Assembly (NCBI RefSeq): GCF_003008615.1
Contig: NZ_CP027657.1
Span: 4,154,001 to 4,218,000, forward strand
Source: Pseudomonas mendocina
Lineage (GTDB): Bacteria; Pseudomonadota; Gammaproteobacteria; Pseudomonadales; Pseudomonadaceae
Reading direction: 5' to 3'
Length of the DNA stretch: 64,000 nucleotides
In this document: positions 52,864 to 62,208 of the stretch, piece by piece
Numbering within the stretch: position 1 is the first letter of the stretch
Layout of the letters: each line of letters starts with the position of its first letter
Notes under the pieces: model-generated
Told to the model about the DNA's origin: nothing
Database searches by the model: none
What the model saw: only the letters and a program-made list of their open reading frames with translations
Program-made: the position numbers and the translations under genes

Positions 52864-53745
52864 GTGATTCGTACGGCTAGGCAGGCATCGAACCATCTGC
52901 ATGCTGTAGCGCCTGTGCTGCTGTTGGCGCTGGGCATGCTGCTGGTCGGTTGTGCCAGTTCACCGCCTGGTGGGGTGCAGGTGGTCGACCGTGGGCAGAA
53001 CCGGGGCAATGCTCCGGTGATGCAGCGCCAGCCGGTGCGCAGTGGCCAGTACGTGGTGCAGCGCGGCGATACCCTGTATTCGATTGCCTTTCGCTTCGGG
53101 TGGGATTGGAAGGCCCTGGCTGCCCATAATGGCCTGCGTGAGCCTTACCTGATTCGTGTCGGGCAGACCATTCGCTTCGACAATAACCGTACGACCTCTT
53201 CTCAGCCGGTTGCGGTAACCTCGCCGCGCGTGACCACTCCTGTTATCACTCAGCCGGTACCGAGCCGTCCTCCGGTGAGCTCAGGCCCGGCTGCACAGCC
53301 ATCCACCCAGCCTGCCAGGCCCCCCGTGGCCACGACGCCAGCGACGACGCCGGTCACTCCGGTGGTACGTTCCTCCAGCGGTTGGGGCTGGCCTGCACAG
53401 GGCACGGTAATCAGTCGATTTTCCTCAAACGGTAGTTTGAATAAAGGCATTGATATCGCCGGGGAATTAGGACAGCCTGTTTTAGCTGCGTCTGATGGGT
53501 CAGTGGTGTACGCCGGGAGTGGTTTGCGGGGCTACGGCGAATTGATCATCATCAAGCACAGCGACACCTACGTAAGTGCCTACGGACATAACCGCAGGCT
53601 GTTGGTACGGGAGGGGCAGCAGGTCAAGGCCGGGCAAACCATTGCTGAAATGGGGTCTACAGGTGCGGATCGAGTGAAATTGCATTTCGAGATTCGCCGC
53701 CAAGGAAAACCTGTCGATCCACTGCAATACCTGCCACGTCGTTGA
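52864..53745 (+). CDS. nlpD: divisome-associated lipoprotein NlpD (LysM + degenerate LytM)
   Basis: The product has 293 residues from GTG 52864 with AAGGAG upstream. The lipobox LLVGC is near residue 37. A LysM domain lies at about 60-105 (YVVQRGDTLYSIAFRFGWDWKALAAHNGL), followed by a Pro/Thr-rich linker and an M23 domain at about 190-290. The M23 zinc ligands are missing (NKGIDIAG instead of HxGxD; KLHFE instead of HLHFE), as in NlpD, which activates the amidase AmiC rather than cutting peptidoglycan. Bases about 53410-53490 are unusually AT-rich with rare codons and contain the putative rpoS promoter. Confidence 0.94.
   Translation: MIRTARQASNHLHAVAPVLLLALGMLLVGCASSPPGGVQVVDRGQNRGNAPVMQRQPVRSGQYVVQRGDTLYSIAFRFGWDWKALAAHNGLREPYLIRVGQTIRFDNNRTTSSQPVAVTSPRVTTPVITQPVPSRPPVSSGPAAQPSTQPARPPVATTPATTPVTPVVRSSSGWGWPAQGTVISRFSSNGSLNKGIDIAGELGQPVLAASDGSVVYAGSGLRGYGELIIIKHSDTYVSAYGHNRRLLVREGQQVKAGQTIAEMGSTGADRVKLHFEIRRQGKPVDPLQYLPRR
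53425..53440. promoter_or_regulatory. PsrA-type operator for rpoS inside nlpD
   Basis: TCAAACGGTAGTTTGA is a perfect 6+6 palindrome and matches the PsrA consensus C/GAAAC N2-4 GTTTG/C. In P. putida and P. aeruginosa PsrA activates rpoS from a site in nlpD, with transcription starting roughly 370 bases before the rpoS ATG; this site is 405-420 bases before it, fitting an upstream activator position. Confidence 0.7.
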
Positions 53746-53844
53746 TCCGCCGCCAGTTCGTCCAGCCGTAGGAGGGACGGGCTCAGGTATGGCCAGGATG
53801 GTTCCGCCAGAGTCTGTTGTCGAACTCAGCTAGGGACAACAACA

Positions 53845-54852
53845 ATGGCTCTCATCAAAAAAGAAGCGCCGGAGTTTGACGTCGACGATGAGCTGCTCCT
53901 CATGGAGCCAGGCATCGTTTTGGGCGAGGATCAGAGTGATGAGGTGGAAACGCCCGTCGCGCGTACCAAGGCCAAGCACGCCACCCCCTCCAAGCAACAC
54001 AAGTACATCGACTACACCCGGGCGCTAGACGCCACTCAGCTGTACCTCAACGAAATCGGCTTTTCTCCCCTGCTTACTCCCGAAGAGGAAGTGCACTTCG
54101 CGCGTCTGGCGCAGAAGGGTGACCCTGCCGGGCGCAAGCGCATGATCGAAAGCAACCTGCGCCTGGTGGTGAAGATTGCTCGGCGCTACGTCAATCGCGG
54201 TCTTTCTCTGCTCGATCTGATCGAGGAGGGCAACCTGGGCTTGATTCGCGCCGTGGAAAAATTCGATCCGGAGCGGGGGTTCCGGTTTTCGACTTATGCA
54301 ACCTGGTGGATTCGCCAGACCATCGAACGCGCCATCATGAACCAGACGCGCACCATTCGTCTGCCAATTCATGTGGTCAAAGAGTTGAACGTATACCTGC
54401 GTGCAGCTCGCGAACTGACCCAGAAGCTCGATCATGAGCCTTCTGCGGAAGAGATTGCCAACCTGCTGGAAAAACCGGTAGGCGAGGTCAAGCGCATGCT
54501 CGGTCTCAATGAGCGAGTGTCCTCGGTGGATGTCTCTCTCGGTCCGGACTCGGACAAGACGTTGCTCGATACGCTGACCGATGACCGGCCGACCGACCCC
54601 TGTGAGTTGTTGCAGGATGACGACCTGTCACAGAGCATCGATCAGTGGTTGTCGGATCTGACCGACAAGCAGCGCGAAGTCGTCGTGCGCCGCTTTGGTT
54701 TGCGCGGTCATGAGAGCTGCACCTTGGAAGAAGTGGGCCAGGAGATTGGCTTGACGCGTGAGCGGGTGCGGCAGATTCAGGTCGAAGCACTCAAGCGTCT
54801 GCGTGAGATTCTCGAGAAGAATGGTCTCTCCAGTGATGCGCTCTTTCAGTAG
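53845..54852 (+). CDS. rpoS: stationary-phase sigma factor RpoS (sigma-38)
   Basis: This 335-residue group 2 sigma factor has region 1.2 ([32 protein letters not shown]), region 2 ([72 protein letters not shown]), region 3, and region 4 ([30 protein letters not shown]). The acidic 1.1-like N-terminus is short, as in RpoS. It controls stress and stationary-phase genes and is transcribed from nlpD and from the PsrA-linked promoter. GGGACAACAACA precedes the ATG. Confidence 0.97.
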   Translation: MALIKKEAPEFDVDDELLLMEPGIVLGEDQSDEVETPVARTKAKHATPSKQHKYIDYTRALDATQLYLNEIGFSPLLTPEEEVHFARLAQKGDPAGRKRMIESNLRLVVKIARRYVNRGLSLLDLIEEGNLGLIRAVEKFDPERGFRFSTYATWWIRQTIERAIMNQTRTIRLPIHVVKELNVYLRAARELTQKLDHEPSAEEIANLLEKPVGEVKRMLGLNERVSSVDVSLGPDSDKTLLDTLTDDRPTDPCELLQDDDLSQSIDQWLSDLTDKQREVVVRRFGLRGHESCTLEEVGQEIGLTRERVRQIQVEALKRLREILEKNGLSSDALFQ

Positions 54853-54869
54853 CAGGCGGCTCTGATCAT

Positions 54870-54896
54870 GAACCCGGCTTCGGCCGGGTTTTTTCT
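54870..54896 (+). terminator. rpoS terminator
   Basis: AACCCGGC (54871-54878), loop TTCG, GCCGGGTT (54883-54890), then TTTT. Confidence 0.88.
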
Positions 54897-54905
54897 GTGC
54901 GGCCA

Positions 54906-54923
54906 CGTAAGTCATCGCTTACA
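54906..54923 (+). promoter_or_regulatory. GacA upstream activating sequence of rsmZ
   Basis: CGTAAGTCATCGCTTACA matches the GacA box TGTAAG-N6-CTTACA with one change (first base). It lies about 190 bases before the predicted RsmZ start, the usual distance in pseudomonads. Confidence 0.8.
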
Positions 54924-55061
54924 ACTGCTGTGAGTGTTTGTGCTGTTCAGGCGACGGTATTTTTTGATTGTTCAGTTGGTATTTACTTAACTATTTGTTT
55001 TTAAATGATTTTAATTTTATTGATGGGGATGCTTTAGCGTATTCGTGGGCATTCAGTCCGG
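54924..55061. other. AT-rich linker between the GacA box and the rsmZ promoter
   Basis: No gene is seen. Bases 54957-55022 are strikingly AT-rich (TATTTACTTAACTATTTG, TTTTAAATGATTTTAATTTT) in a GC-rich genome. In P. aeruginosa the H-NS-like proteins MvaT/MvaU bind such DNA upstream of rsmZ and repress it; the same is plausible here. Confidence 0.55.
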
Positions 55062-55089
55062 TTGTACTAGCAGTTGTAGAGGCTACTAT
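55062..55089 (+). promoter_or_regulatory. rsmZ core promoter
   Basis: TTGTAC (55062-55067), 16-base spacer, TACTAT (55084-55089); predicts a start near 55096. Confidence 0.6.
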
Positions 55090-55095
55090 CACCCA

Positions 55096-55228
55096 CGTGC
55101 TCAGGGACAAGCACAGATTATCAGGACGATGATCAGGAACATCGCAAGAGGCGATTCATCAGGACGATGGGTTGGGAAACAAAGGGACTAGGGAATAAAA
55201 GTGGGCGGCGCAAGCCGCCCCTTTTTTT
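55096..55228 (+). ncRNA. rsmZ: regulatory RNA RsmZ (sponge of RsmA/RsmE)
   Basis: About 130 nt between rpoS and fdxA, the known rsmZ position. Seven GGA motifs are visible, several in hairpin loops: GTGCT-CAGGGACA-AGCAC (55097-55114), CGATG-ATCAGGAA-CATCG (55127-55144) and CATC-AGGAC-GATG (55157-55169); ATCGC..GCGAT (55141-55155) is another stem, so the middle folds compete. The 3' end is a terminator, GGGCGGC..GCCGCCC then TTTTTTT (55203-55228). It titrates the CsrA-family repressors RsmA/RsmE and so relieves translation of secondary metabolism and biofilm genes under GacS/GacA control. The 5' end is inferred from the promoter. Confidence 0.88.
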
Positions 55229-55285
55229 GCCTGCAATTCAGGATGATCAGCCTCGCTGACCTGTGCGGCGATCTTGCTCCATGGA

Positions 55286-55316
55286 AAGTAAAAGACCCGC
55301 ACATGGCGGGTCTTCG
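55286..55316 (-). terminator. fdxA terminator
   Basis: AAGACCCGC (55292-55300) pairs with GCGGGTCTT (55306-55314); read on the minus strand it is followed by TTTTACTTT. Confidence 0.8.
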
Positions 55317-55331
55317 TGTTTCTGGGCGAAC

Positions 55332-55655
55332 TCAGCGCTCCAGGTGTTGCAGCTTGTCCTTCACGCCATCCCACTCTTCGGCGTCCGGCAGGGCATCTTT
55401 CCTTTCGGTGATGTTTGGCCAGACTTCTGCCAGTTCGGCGTTCAGCTCGATGAACTCCTGCATGCCGTCGGGCACTTCGTCTTCGGAGAAGATTGCCTGG
55501 GCCGGGCATTCTGGCTCGCACAGGGCGCAGTCGATGCACTCGTCCGGATGGATGACCAGAAAGTTCGGGCCTTCGTAAAAGCAATCCACCGGGCAGACTT
55601 CCACGCAGTCGGTGTATTTGCACTTGATGCAGTTGTCGGTGACGACGAAGGTCAT
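55332..55655 (-). CDS. fdxA: 7Fe ferredoxin FdxA
   Basis: This 107-residue ferredoxin has Cys motifs [24 protein letters not shown] and [18 protein letters not shown] that bind one [3Fe-4S] and one [4Fe-4S] cluster, plus the long C-terminal tail typical of Azotobacter-type FdI. It transfers electrons in the cytosol; the physiological partner is not evident from context. A -10-like TAGAAT lies on the minus strand at 55771-55776. Position next to rsmZ is conserved in Pseudomonas. Confidence 0.95.
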   Translation of the reverse strand: MTFVVTDNCIKCKYTDCVEVCPVDCFYEGPNFLVIHPDECIDCALCEPECPAQAIFSEDEVPDGMQEFIELNAELAEVWPNITERKDALPDAEEWDGVKDKLQHLER

Positions 55656-55795
55656 GTCTGATTCTCTCCTCGGGCGGCGGCCTGGGCCCTTTCTGCGAAG
55701 GGCTGCCAGGCGCTTTGTAAGTGGCCGCGGCTCAGGCTGTAAACCGGGGCGGTCGTAAAATTGCGCGCGATTCTAGCAGTTTGCGCGCGGCAGCG

Positions 55796-58363
55796 TTAGA
55801 TGCGTGTTTTCCAGCTATATAACAGTTCGAGCGCTTTACGCGGTGTCAGATCATCCGGATTGATCTTGCCCAATTCTTCCAGCAGCGGGTGCGGCACGCT
55901 GGCGAACAGGTCGCTCTGCATCGGCGTCGAGTTGTTTCCGGGCGCCTGGCGTGGCAGATCATGCGGCAGGCTGGTGGTTTCCAGGCGCGCCAGGTGTTCG
56001 CGGGCGCGGCTGATTACCGTGCCGGGAACGCCGGCCAGTTGTGCCACGGCCAGGCCGTAGCTCTGGCTCGCCGGCCCTGGTTGAACGTGGTGGAGAAAGA
56101 CGATGCGTTCGTTGTGCTCGGTGGCCGAAAGGTGCACGTTGGCGACCACGGGCTCGCTTTCCGGCAGTACGGTCAGCTCGAAGTAATGGGTGGCGAACAG
56201 GGTGAAGGCACGCAGGCGCGCCAGGTGTTCGGCGGCCGACCAGGCCAGTGACAGACCGTCGAAGGTGCTGGTGCCGCGACCGACCTCGTCCATCAGCACC
56301 AGGCTGCGTTCGCTGGCGTTGTGCAGGATGTTGGCGGTTTCGCTCATCTCCACCATGAAGGTCGAACGGCCGCCGGCGAGATCGTCGCTCGAGCCGATGC
56401 GGGTGAAGATACGGTCGACCAGTGACAGCTCGCAGGCTGCTGCCGGTACGAAGCTGCCGATATGGGCCAGTAGCACGATCAGTGCGGTCTGGCGCATGTA
56501 AGTCGATTTACCACCCATGTTCGGGCCGGTGATGATCAGCATGCGTCGGCTGTCATCGAGATCCAGATCGTTGGCCACGAATGGCGTGGTCAATACCTGC
56601 TCGACTACCGGGTGACGTCCCTGGTCGATGCGCATGCACGGCTCGTCGACGAAGCGTGGGCGGTTCAGGTCGAGGTTCAGCGCGCGCTCGGCCAGGTTGC
56701 TCAGTACGTCCAGTTCGGCCAGGGCTGCGGCGCTGTCCTGCAGTGGTGCCAGGTGACCGATCAGGCGCTCCAGCAACTCGTCATAGAGCATCTTTTCGCG
56801 GGCCAGGGCTCGGCTCTTGGCCGACAGCGCCTTGTCCTCGAACTCTTTCAGCTCAGGGGTGATGAAGCGCTCGGCGCCTTTGAGCGTCTGTCGGCGGATG
56901 TAGTCCGCCGGGGCCGATTCGGCCTGCTTGGTCGGCAGCTCGATGAAGTAGCCGTGCACGCGGTTGTAGCCGACCTTGAGGTTGGCCAGGCCGGTGCGGG
57001 CTTTCTCACGTGTTTCCAGATCCATGAGGAACTGGCCGGCGTTCTCGCTCATCGCCTGCAGTTCGTCCAGCTCGGCGTCGTAACCTGTCTTCAGCACGCC
57101 GCCGTCGCGGATCACCGCTGGCGGATTGTCGATGATGGCGCGGGCCAGCAGGTCGGCCAGTTCCGGGTAGGTAGCAATGCTCAAAGCCAGCTGCTGCAGA
57201 TGCGGGGTGTCCAGCGTGGTCATCGCCTGCTGCAGTTCGGGCAGTGCCGCCAGTGCGTCGCGCAGACGGGCCAGATCGCGTGGGCGGGCGTTGCGCAGAC
57301 CGATACGAGCGAGGATGCGTTCCAGATCGCCGATTTCCTTGAGCTGTGGCTGCAGCGTTTCGAAACGGTAGCCATCGAGCAGGCGCGCAATTGCGTCCTG
57401 GCGTGCCTCCAGTACGGCACGATCACGCAGCGGGCGATTCAGCCAACGGCCCAGCAAGCGGCTGGCCATGGCAGTCTGGCAACGATCCATCACCGATTGC
57501 AGGGTATTGTCGCGACCACCTGCGAGGTTGATGTCCAGCTCCAGGTTGCGGCGACTGGCACCGTCGAGGATCACCGTGTCGTCCAGGCGCTCGTGACGCA
57601 GGCTGCGCAGGTGGGGCAGGGCGGTGCGCTGGGTTTCCTTGGCGTAGGCCAGCAAGCAGCCGGCGGCGCCAATGGCCAGGGTCAGGTTCTCGCAGCCGAA
57701 GCCTTTCAGATCCTGGGTGCTGAATTGCTGGCACAGGCTCTTGAACGCGCTGTCGCGGTCGAAATCCCAAGGCGCGCGACGGCGCGAGCCTTTGCGCTTC
57801 TCGGCTGGCAGGCCCTGCGGCCAGTCGTCGGGGATCAGCAGCTCGGCGGGGCTCAGTCGTTCCAGTTCGGCCAGCAGGTTTTCCCAGCCCTTGATCTCCT
57901 GCACGCTGAAGCGACCGCTGGTGATGTCCAGCACAGCCAGGCCGAACAGGCGTTCATCGCCAAGCACGGCGGCCAGCAGGTTGTCGCGGTGCTCATCGAG
58001 CAAGGCTTCATCGCTGATGGTGCCGGGAGTGATGATGCGCACTACCTGACGCTCGACCGGCCCCTTGCTGGTGGCCGGGTCGCCGATCTGTTCGCAGATC
58101 ACCACCGATTCGCCGAGCTTGACCAGCTTGGCCAGGTAGCCTTCGAGCGAATGGAAAGGAATGCCGCACATGGGGATCGATTGGCCGGCCGACTGGCCGC
58201 GTGCGGTCAGGGTGATATCGAGCAGCTTGGCTGCCTTCTTCGCGTCTTCGTAGAAAATCTCGTAGAAGTCACCCATGCGATAGAACATCAACTGATCCGG
58301 GTGCTGGTTCTTCAGCTTCCAGTACTGCTGCATCATCGGGGTGTGTGCGGAGAGATCGGTCAT
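55796..58363 (-). CDS. mutS: DNA mismatch repair protein MutS
   Basis: This 855-residue ATPase recognises mismatches. The N-terminal mismatch-binding domain has [15 protein letters not shown] (the Phe-x-Glu motif); connector, lever and clamp domains follow; the ATPase has Walker [20 protein letters not shown] near 615, [25 protein letters not shown], and [19 protein letters not shown]. The C-terminal tetramerisation region ends [20 protein letters not shown] 58363 gives the 855-residue Pseudomonas form; the frame upstream to 58411 is not conserved. Confidence 0.97.
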   Translation of the reverse strand: MTDLSAHTPMMQQYWKLKNQHPDQLMFYRMGDFYEIFYEDAKKAAKLLDITLTARGQSAGQSIPMCGIPFHSLEGYLAKLVKLGESVVICEQIGDPATSKGPVERQVVRIITPGTISDEALLDEHRDNLLAAVLGDERLFGLAVLDITSGRFSVQEIKGWENLLAELERLSPAELLIPDDWPQGLPAEKRKGSRRRAPWDFDRDSAFKSLCQQFSTQDLKGFGCENLTLAIGAAGCLLAYAKETQRTALPHLRSLRHERLDDTVILDGASRRNLELDINLAGGRDNTLQSVMDRCQTAMASRLLGRWLNRPLRDRAVLEARQDAIARLLDGYRFETLQPQLKEIGDLERILARIGLRNARPRDLARLRDALAALPELQQAMTTLDTPHLQQLALSIATYPELADLLARAIIDNPPAVIRDGGVLKTGYDAELDELQAMSENAGQFLMDLETREKARTGLANLKVGYNRVHGYFIELPTKQAESAPADYIRRQTLKGAERFITPELKEFEDKALSAKSRALAREKMLYDELLERLIGHLAPLQDSAAALAELDVLSNLAERALNLDLNRPRFVDEPCMRIDQGRHPVVEQVLTTPFVANDLDLDDSRRMLIITGPNMGGKSTYMRQTALIVLLAHIGSFVPAAACELSLVDRIFTRIGSSDDLAGGRSTFMVEMSETANILHNASERSLVLMDEVGRGTSTFDGLSLAWSAAEHLARLRAFTLFATHYFELTVLPESEPVVANVHLSATEHNERIVFLHHVQPGPASQSYGLAVAQLAGVPGTVISRAREHLARLETTSLPHDLPRQAPGNNSTPMQSDLFASVPHPLLEELGKINPDDLTPRKALELLYSWKTRI

Positions 58364-58455
58364 GCCGGGCCTTACGTGCGGTAGGTGTGACGAAGCCGGG
58401 AATTTTCCCATACTTCGCCCCTCACGTGGGCTGCGAATCTGACGCGATTACCTCT

Positions 58456-59760
58456 TCAGTCGGTGAAGGTCACCGAGAACTGGGCCACGGCTTCGACCAC
58501 GCGCTGCGATTCGCTGCGAATCTCACGAATTACCTCGCCGGCCTGGTTGGCCAGATCGACGCTCTGGCGTGCCCGTTCCTGGGTCGTTGCCATGCTGGAG
58601 ACTGCGTTGCGCGCGAGACTCTGGTTTTGCTGAACCACACCATTGATTTCTTGGGTGGCCTGGCTGGTGCGTGAGGCAAGCTGGCGAACCTCGTCGGCGA
58701 CGACCGCGAACCCGCGACCTTGCTCACCCGCGCGCGCAGCCTCGATCGCTGCGTTGAGCGCCAGCAGGTTGGTCTGGTCGGCGATGCTGCGAATGACTTG
58801 AACGATGCTGGTAATCTGTTCGGACTGCTTGTTCAGGCCCTCTATCTGTTCGGCCACATTGGCCAGTTCACTAGCAATGTCGGTGACCACGGCTACCGTT
58901 TGCGCCACGGTGCGGGTGCCATGATCGGCAGATACGTCGGTTTCCTTTGCGATGTCATGGGCGAGTTGGGCAGCCGCAGCTTCCGAATCGCGTCGTTCCA
59001 CTTGAGCGGTGATGTCACTGGCGAACTTCACCACGCCATAGAGTCGACCGTTGGCGTCGTATAGTGGGTTGTAGGTGGCGCGCAGCCAGACCTGCTGGCC
59101 TTGTTTGGTCACCCGGCAAAAACGGTCGGACATGAACTCGCCCTTGTTCAGGCGTGCCCAGAACTGCCGATAGTCATCGCTGCGGCTGTCCTCTGCCAGG
59201 CAGAAGACGCGGTGATGTTGGCCAATCACCTCTTCGCGGCGATAGCCCATCAGGTTGAGGAAGTTCTGATTGGCACTCACCACCTCACCTTCGAGGTTGA
59301 ATTCGATCACTGCCATCGAGCGATCGATGGCCTTGATGTAGCTCTCGTGCATGTGTTCGGCCGCCACCTGGCGGGTGATGTCGGTGGCGATTTTCATCAC
59401 TTTGATCACCACACCCTGAGCGTCACGTATCGGCATGTAGGTGGCTTCGAGCCAGACCTCCTTGCCGTCTCGCGTCAGCCGGGGAAATCGGTCGCTGAAA
59501 TGTTCGCCCTGGCGCAGGCGCTGCCAGAACTGCTGGTAGGCGGGGCTCTCACTCAGGTTGCGAGGACAGAACAGACGATGGTGCTGGCCGACGATCTCCT
59601 CCAGGCGGTATTGCACCACGGAGAGGAAGGCGTCATTGGCGTTGAGGATGATGCCATCAGGGGTGAATTCGATCATCGCCATGGATTGGCGAATGGCTTG
59701 CAGCTCTGCTGCTCCCTCGCTTGGCGCGTCCTTGTGCTCCTTACTCCGTGACAACCACAT
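58456..59760 (-). CDS. soluble PAS-PAS chemoreceptor-like protein (BdlA type)
   Basis: The product has 434 residues with no membrane segment. PAS1 is at about 20-125 and PAS2 at about 140-250; the two are clearly duplicated ([12 protein letters not shown] versus [26 protein letters not shown] versus [14 protein letters not shown]). A short MCP signalling domain runs from about 290 to the end with the tip [37 protein letters not shown]. The same architecture is known in P. aeruginosa BdlA, a biofilm dispersion protein, and in Aer-like receptors; which applies is unknown. ATG 59760 is chosen because the frame upstream overlaps the divergent pncC gene. Confidence 0.85.
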   Translation of the reverse strand: MWLSRSKEHKDAPSEGAAELQAIRQSMAMIEFTPDGIILNANDAFLSVVQYRLEEIVGQHHRLFCPRNLSESPAYQQFWQRLRQGEHFSDRFPRLTRDGKEVWLEATYMPIRDAQGVVIKVMKIATDITRQVAAEHMHESYIKAIDRSMAVIEFNLEGEVVSANQNFLNLMGYRREEVIGQHHRVFCLAEDSRSDDYRQFWARLNKGEFMSDRFCRVTKQGQQVWLRATYNPLYDANGRLYGVVKFASDITAQVERRDSEAAAAQLAHDIAKETDVSADHGTRTVAQTVAVVTDIASELANVAEQIEGLNKQSEQITSIVQVIRSIADQTNLLALNAAIEAARAGEQGRGFAVVADEVRQLASRTSQATQEINGVVQQNQSLARNAVSSMATTQERARQSVDLANQAGEVIREIRSESQRVVEAVAQFSVTFTD

Positions 59761-59871
59761 GCCAGTGTCTCCTCTTGTTCCATTGCAAGAAATAACAGTA
59801 GACGAAGTTTGTGGTTTCCACCGGTTGCGCAAGCTGTGTAGGGTTTGCAGTTCAATGATGGAGGAGCGGGC

Positions 59872-60372
59872 ATGGACAGGATCAGCGAATTGGCTGAACA
59901 ACTGGGTAAGGCGTTGAAAGCGCAAGGGGCTCAGGTCACTACGGCCGAGTCGTGCACGGGAGGGGGTATCGCCGAGGCCATTACGCGCATTCCCGGTAGT
60001 TCGGCCTGGTTCGAAGCCGGCTATGTCACTTATTCGAATACGCAAAAGAGCAAGCAATTGGCAGTGCCGGTCGAGTTGTTCAGGAGCGTAGGCGCCGTCA
60101 GCCGCGAAGTGGTCGAGGCGATGGTGCGTGGTGCGCAGGCCAATAGTGGCGCGCGCTATGCGGTGGCTGTCAGCGGGGTAGCCGGGCCGGATGGCGGTTC
60201 TGTGGAGAAACCGGTAGGTACCGTCTGGTTGGCCTGGGGCGATGGTGAGCGCTTTTTCAGCGTACGCAAGCAGTTCGCGGGCAACCGCGATCAGGTACGC
60301 CGACAAACGGTCGAGACCGCTCTGGCGGGGCTTCTGCGCCTGCTCGCGGAGGAAAATCCGGTTATGGGGTAG
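59872..60372 (+). CDS. pncC: nicotinamide-nucleotide amidase (PncC/CinA C-terminal family)
   Basis: This 166-residue enzyme deamidates NMN to nicotinate mononucleotide in pyridine nucleotide recycling. [35 protein letters not shown] and [23 protein letters not shown] are the CinA_C motifs. It lacks the N-terminal CinA domain. GGAGGAG precedes ATG 59872. It lies before recA, as in many gammaproteobacteria, and might share SOS read-through only if it were downstream, which it is not. Confidence 0.93.
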   Translation: MDRISELAEQLGKALKAQGAQVTTAESCTGGGIAEAITRIPGSSAWFEAGYVTYSNTQKSKQLAVPVELFRSVGAVSREVVEAMVRGAQANSGARYAVAVSGVAGPDGGSVEKPVGTVWLAWGDGERFFSVRKQFAGNRDQVRRQTVETALAGLLRLLAEENPVMG

Positions 60373-60397
60373 GCGGGCGACTTGCCCTGTGGAATAA

Positions 60398-60417
60398 TAC
60401 TGGCTACTTATACAGTT
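60398..60417 (+). promoter_or_regulatory. LexA (SOS) box of recA
   Basis: TACTGGCTACTTATACAGTT contains CTG-N10-CAG (60400-60415), the LexA consensus form with the TATACAG right half intact; 43 bases before the recA start codon. Confidence 0.85.
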
Positions 60418-60459
60418 GTAGGCGGCCCTCGAGGCCCTTGTTAATACGTGAGGATGGTA

Positions 60460-61503
60460 ATGGACGAGAACAAGAAGCGCGCTTTGGCGGCTGCCCTGGG
60501 TCAGATCGAGAAGCAGTTCGGCAAAGGCGCGGTCATGCGCATGGGTGACCATGAGCGTCAGGCCATTCCGGCCATTTCCACTGGCTCGCTGGGGCTGGAT
60601 ATCGCCCTGGGCATTGGCGGTCTGCCGAAAGGTCGTATCGTCGAGATCTACGGTCCGGAATCATCCGGTAAGACCACGCTGACCCTGTCGGTGATCGCCG
60701 AAGCGCAGAAGCTGGGCGCGACCTGTGCGTTCGTCGATGCCGAGCACGCCCTGGATCCGGACTATGCCGGCAAGCTCGGTGTCAACGTCGATGACCTGCT
60801 GGTGTCGCAGCCGGATACCGGTGAACAGGCTCTGGAAATCACCGACATGCTGGTGCGCTCCAACGCCATCGACGTGATCATCGTCGACTCCGTGGCGGCC
60901 CTGGTGCCCAAGGCGGAAATCGAAGGTGAAATGGGCGACATGCACGTTGGCCTGCAGGCTCGCCTGATGAGCCAGGCGCTGCGCAAGATCACCGGCAACA
61001 TCAAGAATGCCAACTGCCTGGTGATCTTCATCAACCAGATCCGCATGAAGATCGGCGTGATGTTCGGCAGCCCGGAAACCACCACTGGTGGTAACGCACT
61101 GAAGTTCTACTCCTCGGTTCGTCTGGACATCCGTCGTACTGGTGCGGTGAAGGAAGGCGAGGAAGTGGTGGGTAGCGAAACCCGCGTGAAGATCGTCAAG
61201 AACAAGGTCGCTCCACCTTTCCGTCAGGCCGAGTTCCAGATCCTTTACGGCAAAGGTATCTACCGTAATGGCGAGATCATCGATCTCGGCGTGCAGCAGG
61301 GCCTGGTCGAGAAGTCGGGCGCCTGGTACAGCTACAAGGGCAACAAGATCGGTCAGGGCAAGGCCAATGCGGCCAAATTCCTGGAGGACAACCAGGAAGT
61401 GGCGCGCGAGATCGAAGGTCTGATTCGCGAGAAGCTGCTGGTCAGCAGTGCTCCGGCCAAGGCTCCGGCTGCCGATCTGGCTGATGCCGAAGTCGATTTC
61501 TAA
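60460..61503 (+). CDS. recA: recombinase RecA
   Basis: This 347-residue protein performs strand exchange and triggers LexA self-cleavage. [30 protein letters not shown] is the start (ATG 60460, GAGGA upstream); Walker A is [13 protein letters not shown]; Walker [27 protein letters not shown]; loop L2 includes [28 protein letters not shown]; the acidic C-terminus is DLADAEVDF. Codons at 60448 and 60454 give alternative starts without family support. Confidence 0.98.
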   Translation: MDENKKRALAAALGQIEKQFGKGAVMRMGDHERQAIPAISTGSLGLDIALGIGGLPKGRIVEIYGPESSGKTTLTLSVIAEAQKLGATCAFVDAEHALDPDYAGKLGVNVDDLLVSQPDTGEQALEITDMLVRSNAIDVIIVDSVAALVPKAEIEGEMGDMHVGLQARLMSQALRKITGNIKNANCLVIFINQIRMKIGVMFGSPETTTGGNALKFYSSVRLDIRRTGAVKEGEEVVGSETRVKIVKNKVAPPFRQAEFQILYGKGIYRNGEIIDLGVQQGLVEKSGAWYSYKGNKIGQGKANAAKFLEDNQEVAREIEGLIREKLLVSSAPAKAPAADLADAEVDF

Positions 61504-61514
61504 GTTCTTCTGTA

Positions 61515-61982
61515 ATGACCGTTGTGCTGGATAACCCGCTCGCCGTCAGGCGGGCGGCCATGGATCTGCTGGCGCGGCGCGAGCATGGGCGGGTGGAGTT
61601 GACGCGCAAGCTACGCAAGCGTGGCGCTCCTGACGAGTTGATCGAAGCTGCCTTGCAGCGATTGGCGGAGGAGGGGCTGCTTTCCGAGGCCCGTTATCTG
61701 GAAAGCTTCATCGCCTACCGCGCGCGCGCCGGTTATGGCCCGCAACGTATCCGTGAGGAACTGGGGCAGCGTGGCTTGGTGCGTAGCGATATCGAGCAGG
61801 CACTGCGTGACAGTGGCATCGACTGGTTCGAACAACTGCGTGAAACCTGGCAGCGCAAATTTGCCGGACAGCTGCCGGCGGATGCCCGTGAACGCGCGCA
61901 ACAAGGCCGTTTTCTTGCCTACCGTGGTCATTCCATGGAGATGATTGGTCGCTTGCTGAGCGGGCGTGGCGACTGGGATTAG
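61515..61982 (+). CDS. recX: RecA modulator RecX
   Basis: This 155-residue, helical, Arg-rich protein has three RecX repeats ([34 protein letters not shown], then [24 protein letters not shown]). It binds the RecA filament groove and limits its activity. It begins 11 bases after the recA stop, so it is expressed with recA on SOS induction. Confidence 0.94.
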   Translation: MTVVLDNPLAVRRAAMDLLARREHGRVELTRKLRKRGAPDELIEAALQRLAEEGLLSEARYLESFIAYRARAGYGPQRIREELGQRGLVRSDIEQALRDSGIDWFEQLRETWQRKFAGQLPADARERAQQGRFLAYRGHSMEMIGRLLSGRGDWD

Positions 61983-62162
61983 CCTTCTGTTCGGTGCTGG
62001 CATACAGCTGTTCTTGGCATTAATGCCATCTGCCGCTCCCCCCTCTTCAGAAGCCCTTTGTTCGTGTGTGCCATCCATGGGGCGTGCTCGAACAGTCTCG
62101 CCTGCGGGCGAAGCTCACCTTTCCTATTCTGTGGCTCTCCGGCCTGCGGGCTTGTGGCAGTA

Positions 62163-62199
62163 CCCCCCTTTACGGCAGCGATGCTGCCGTAAAGGGGGG
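62163..62199. repeat. 17-bp perfect palindrome between recX and the MFS gene
   Basis: CCCCCCTTTACGGCAGC (62163-62179) pairs perfectly with GCTGCCGTAAAGGGGGG (62183-62199) around GAT. It lies in the gap between convergent genes, 10 bases before the MFS stop codon. No T run follows on either side, so it is not a standard terminator. The remaining recX-MFS gap (61983-62162) shows no gene. Confidence 0.6.
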
Positions 62200-62208
62200 C
62201 TCCATGAC

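Noticed and set aside
53190..53400. Pro/Thr-rich repeats in nlpD as a possible repeat or recombination site
   Set aside because: Explained by the usual low-complexity linker between LysM and M23 domains of NlpD.
59761..60552. Upstream extension of the PAS-PAS protein over pncC and the recA start
   Set aside because: Antisense to conserved pncC and recA; ATG 59760 gives a complete two-PAS protein.
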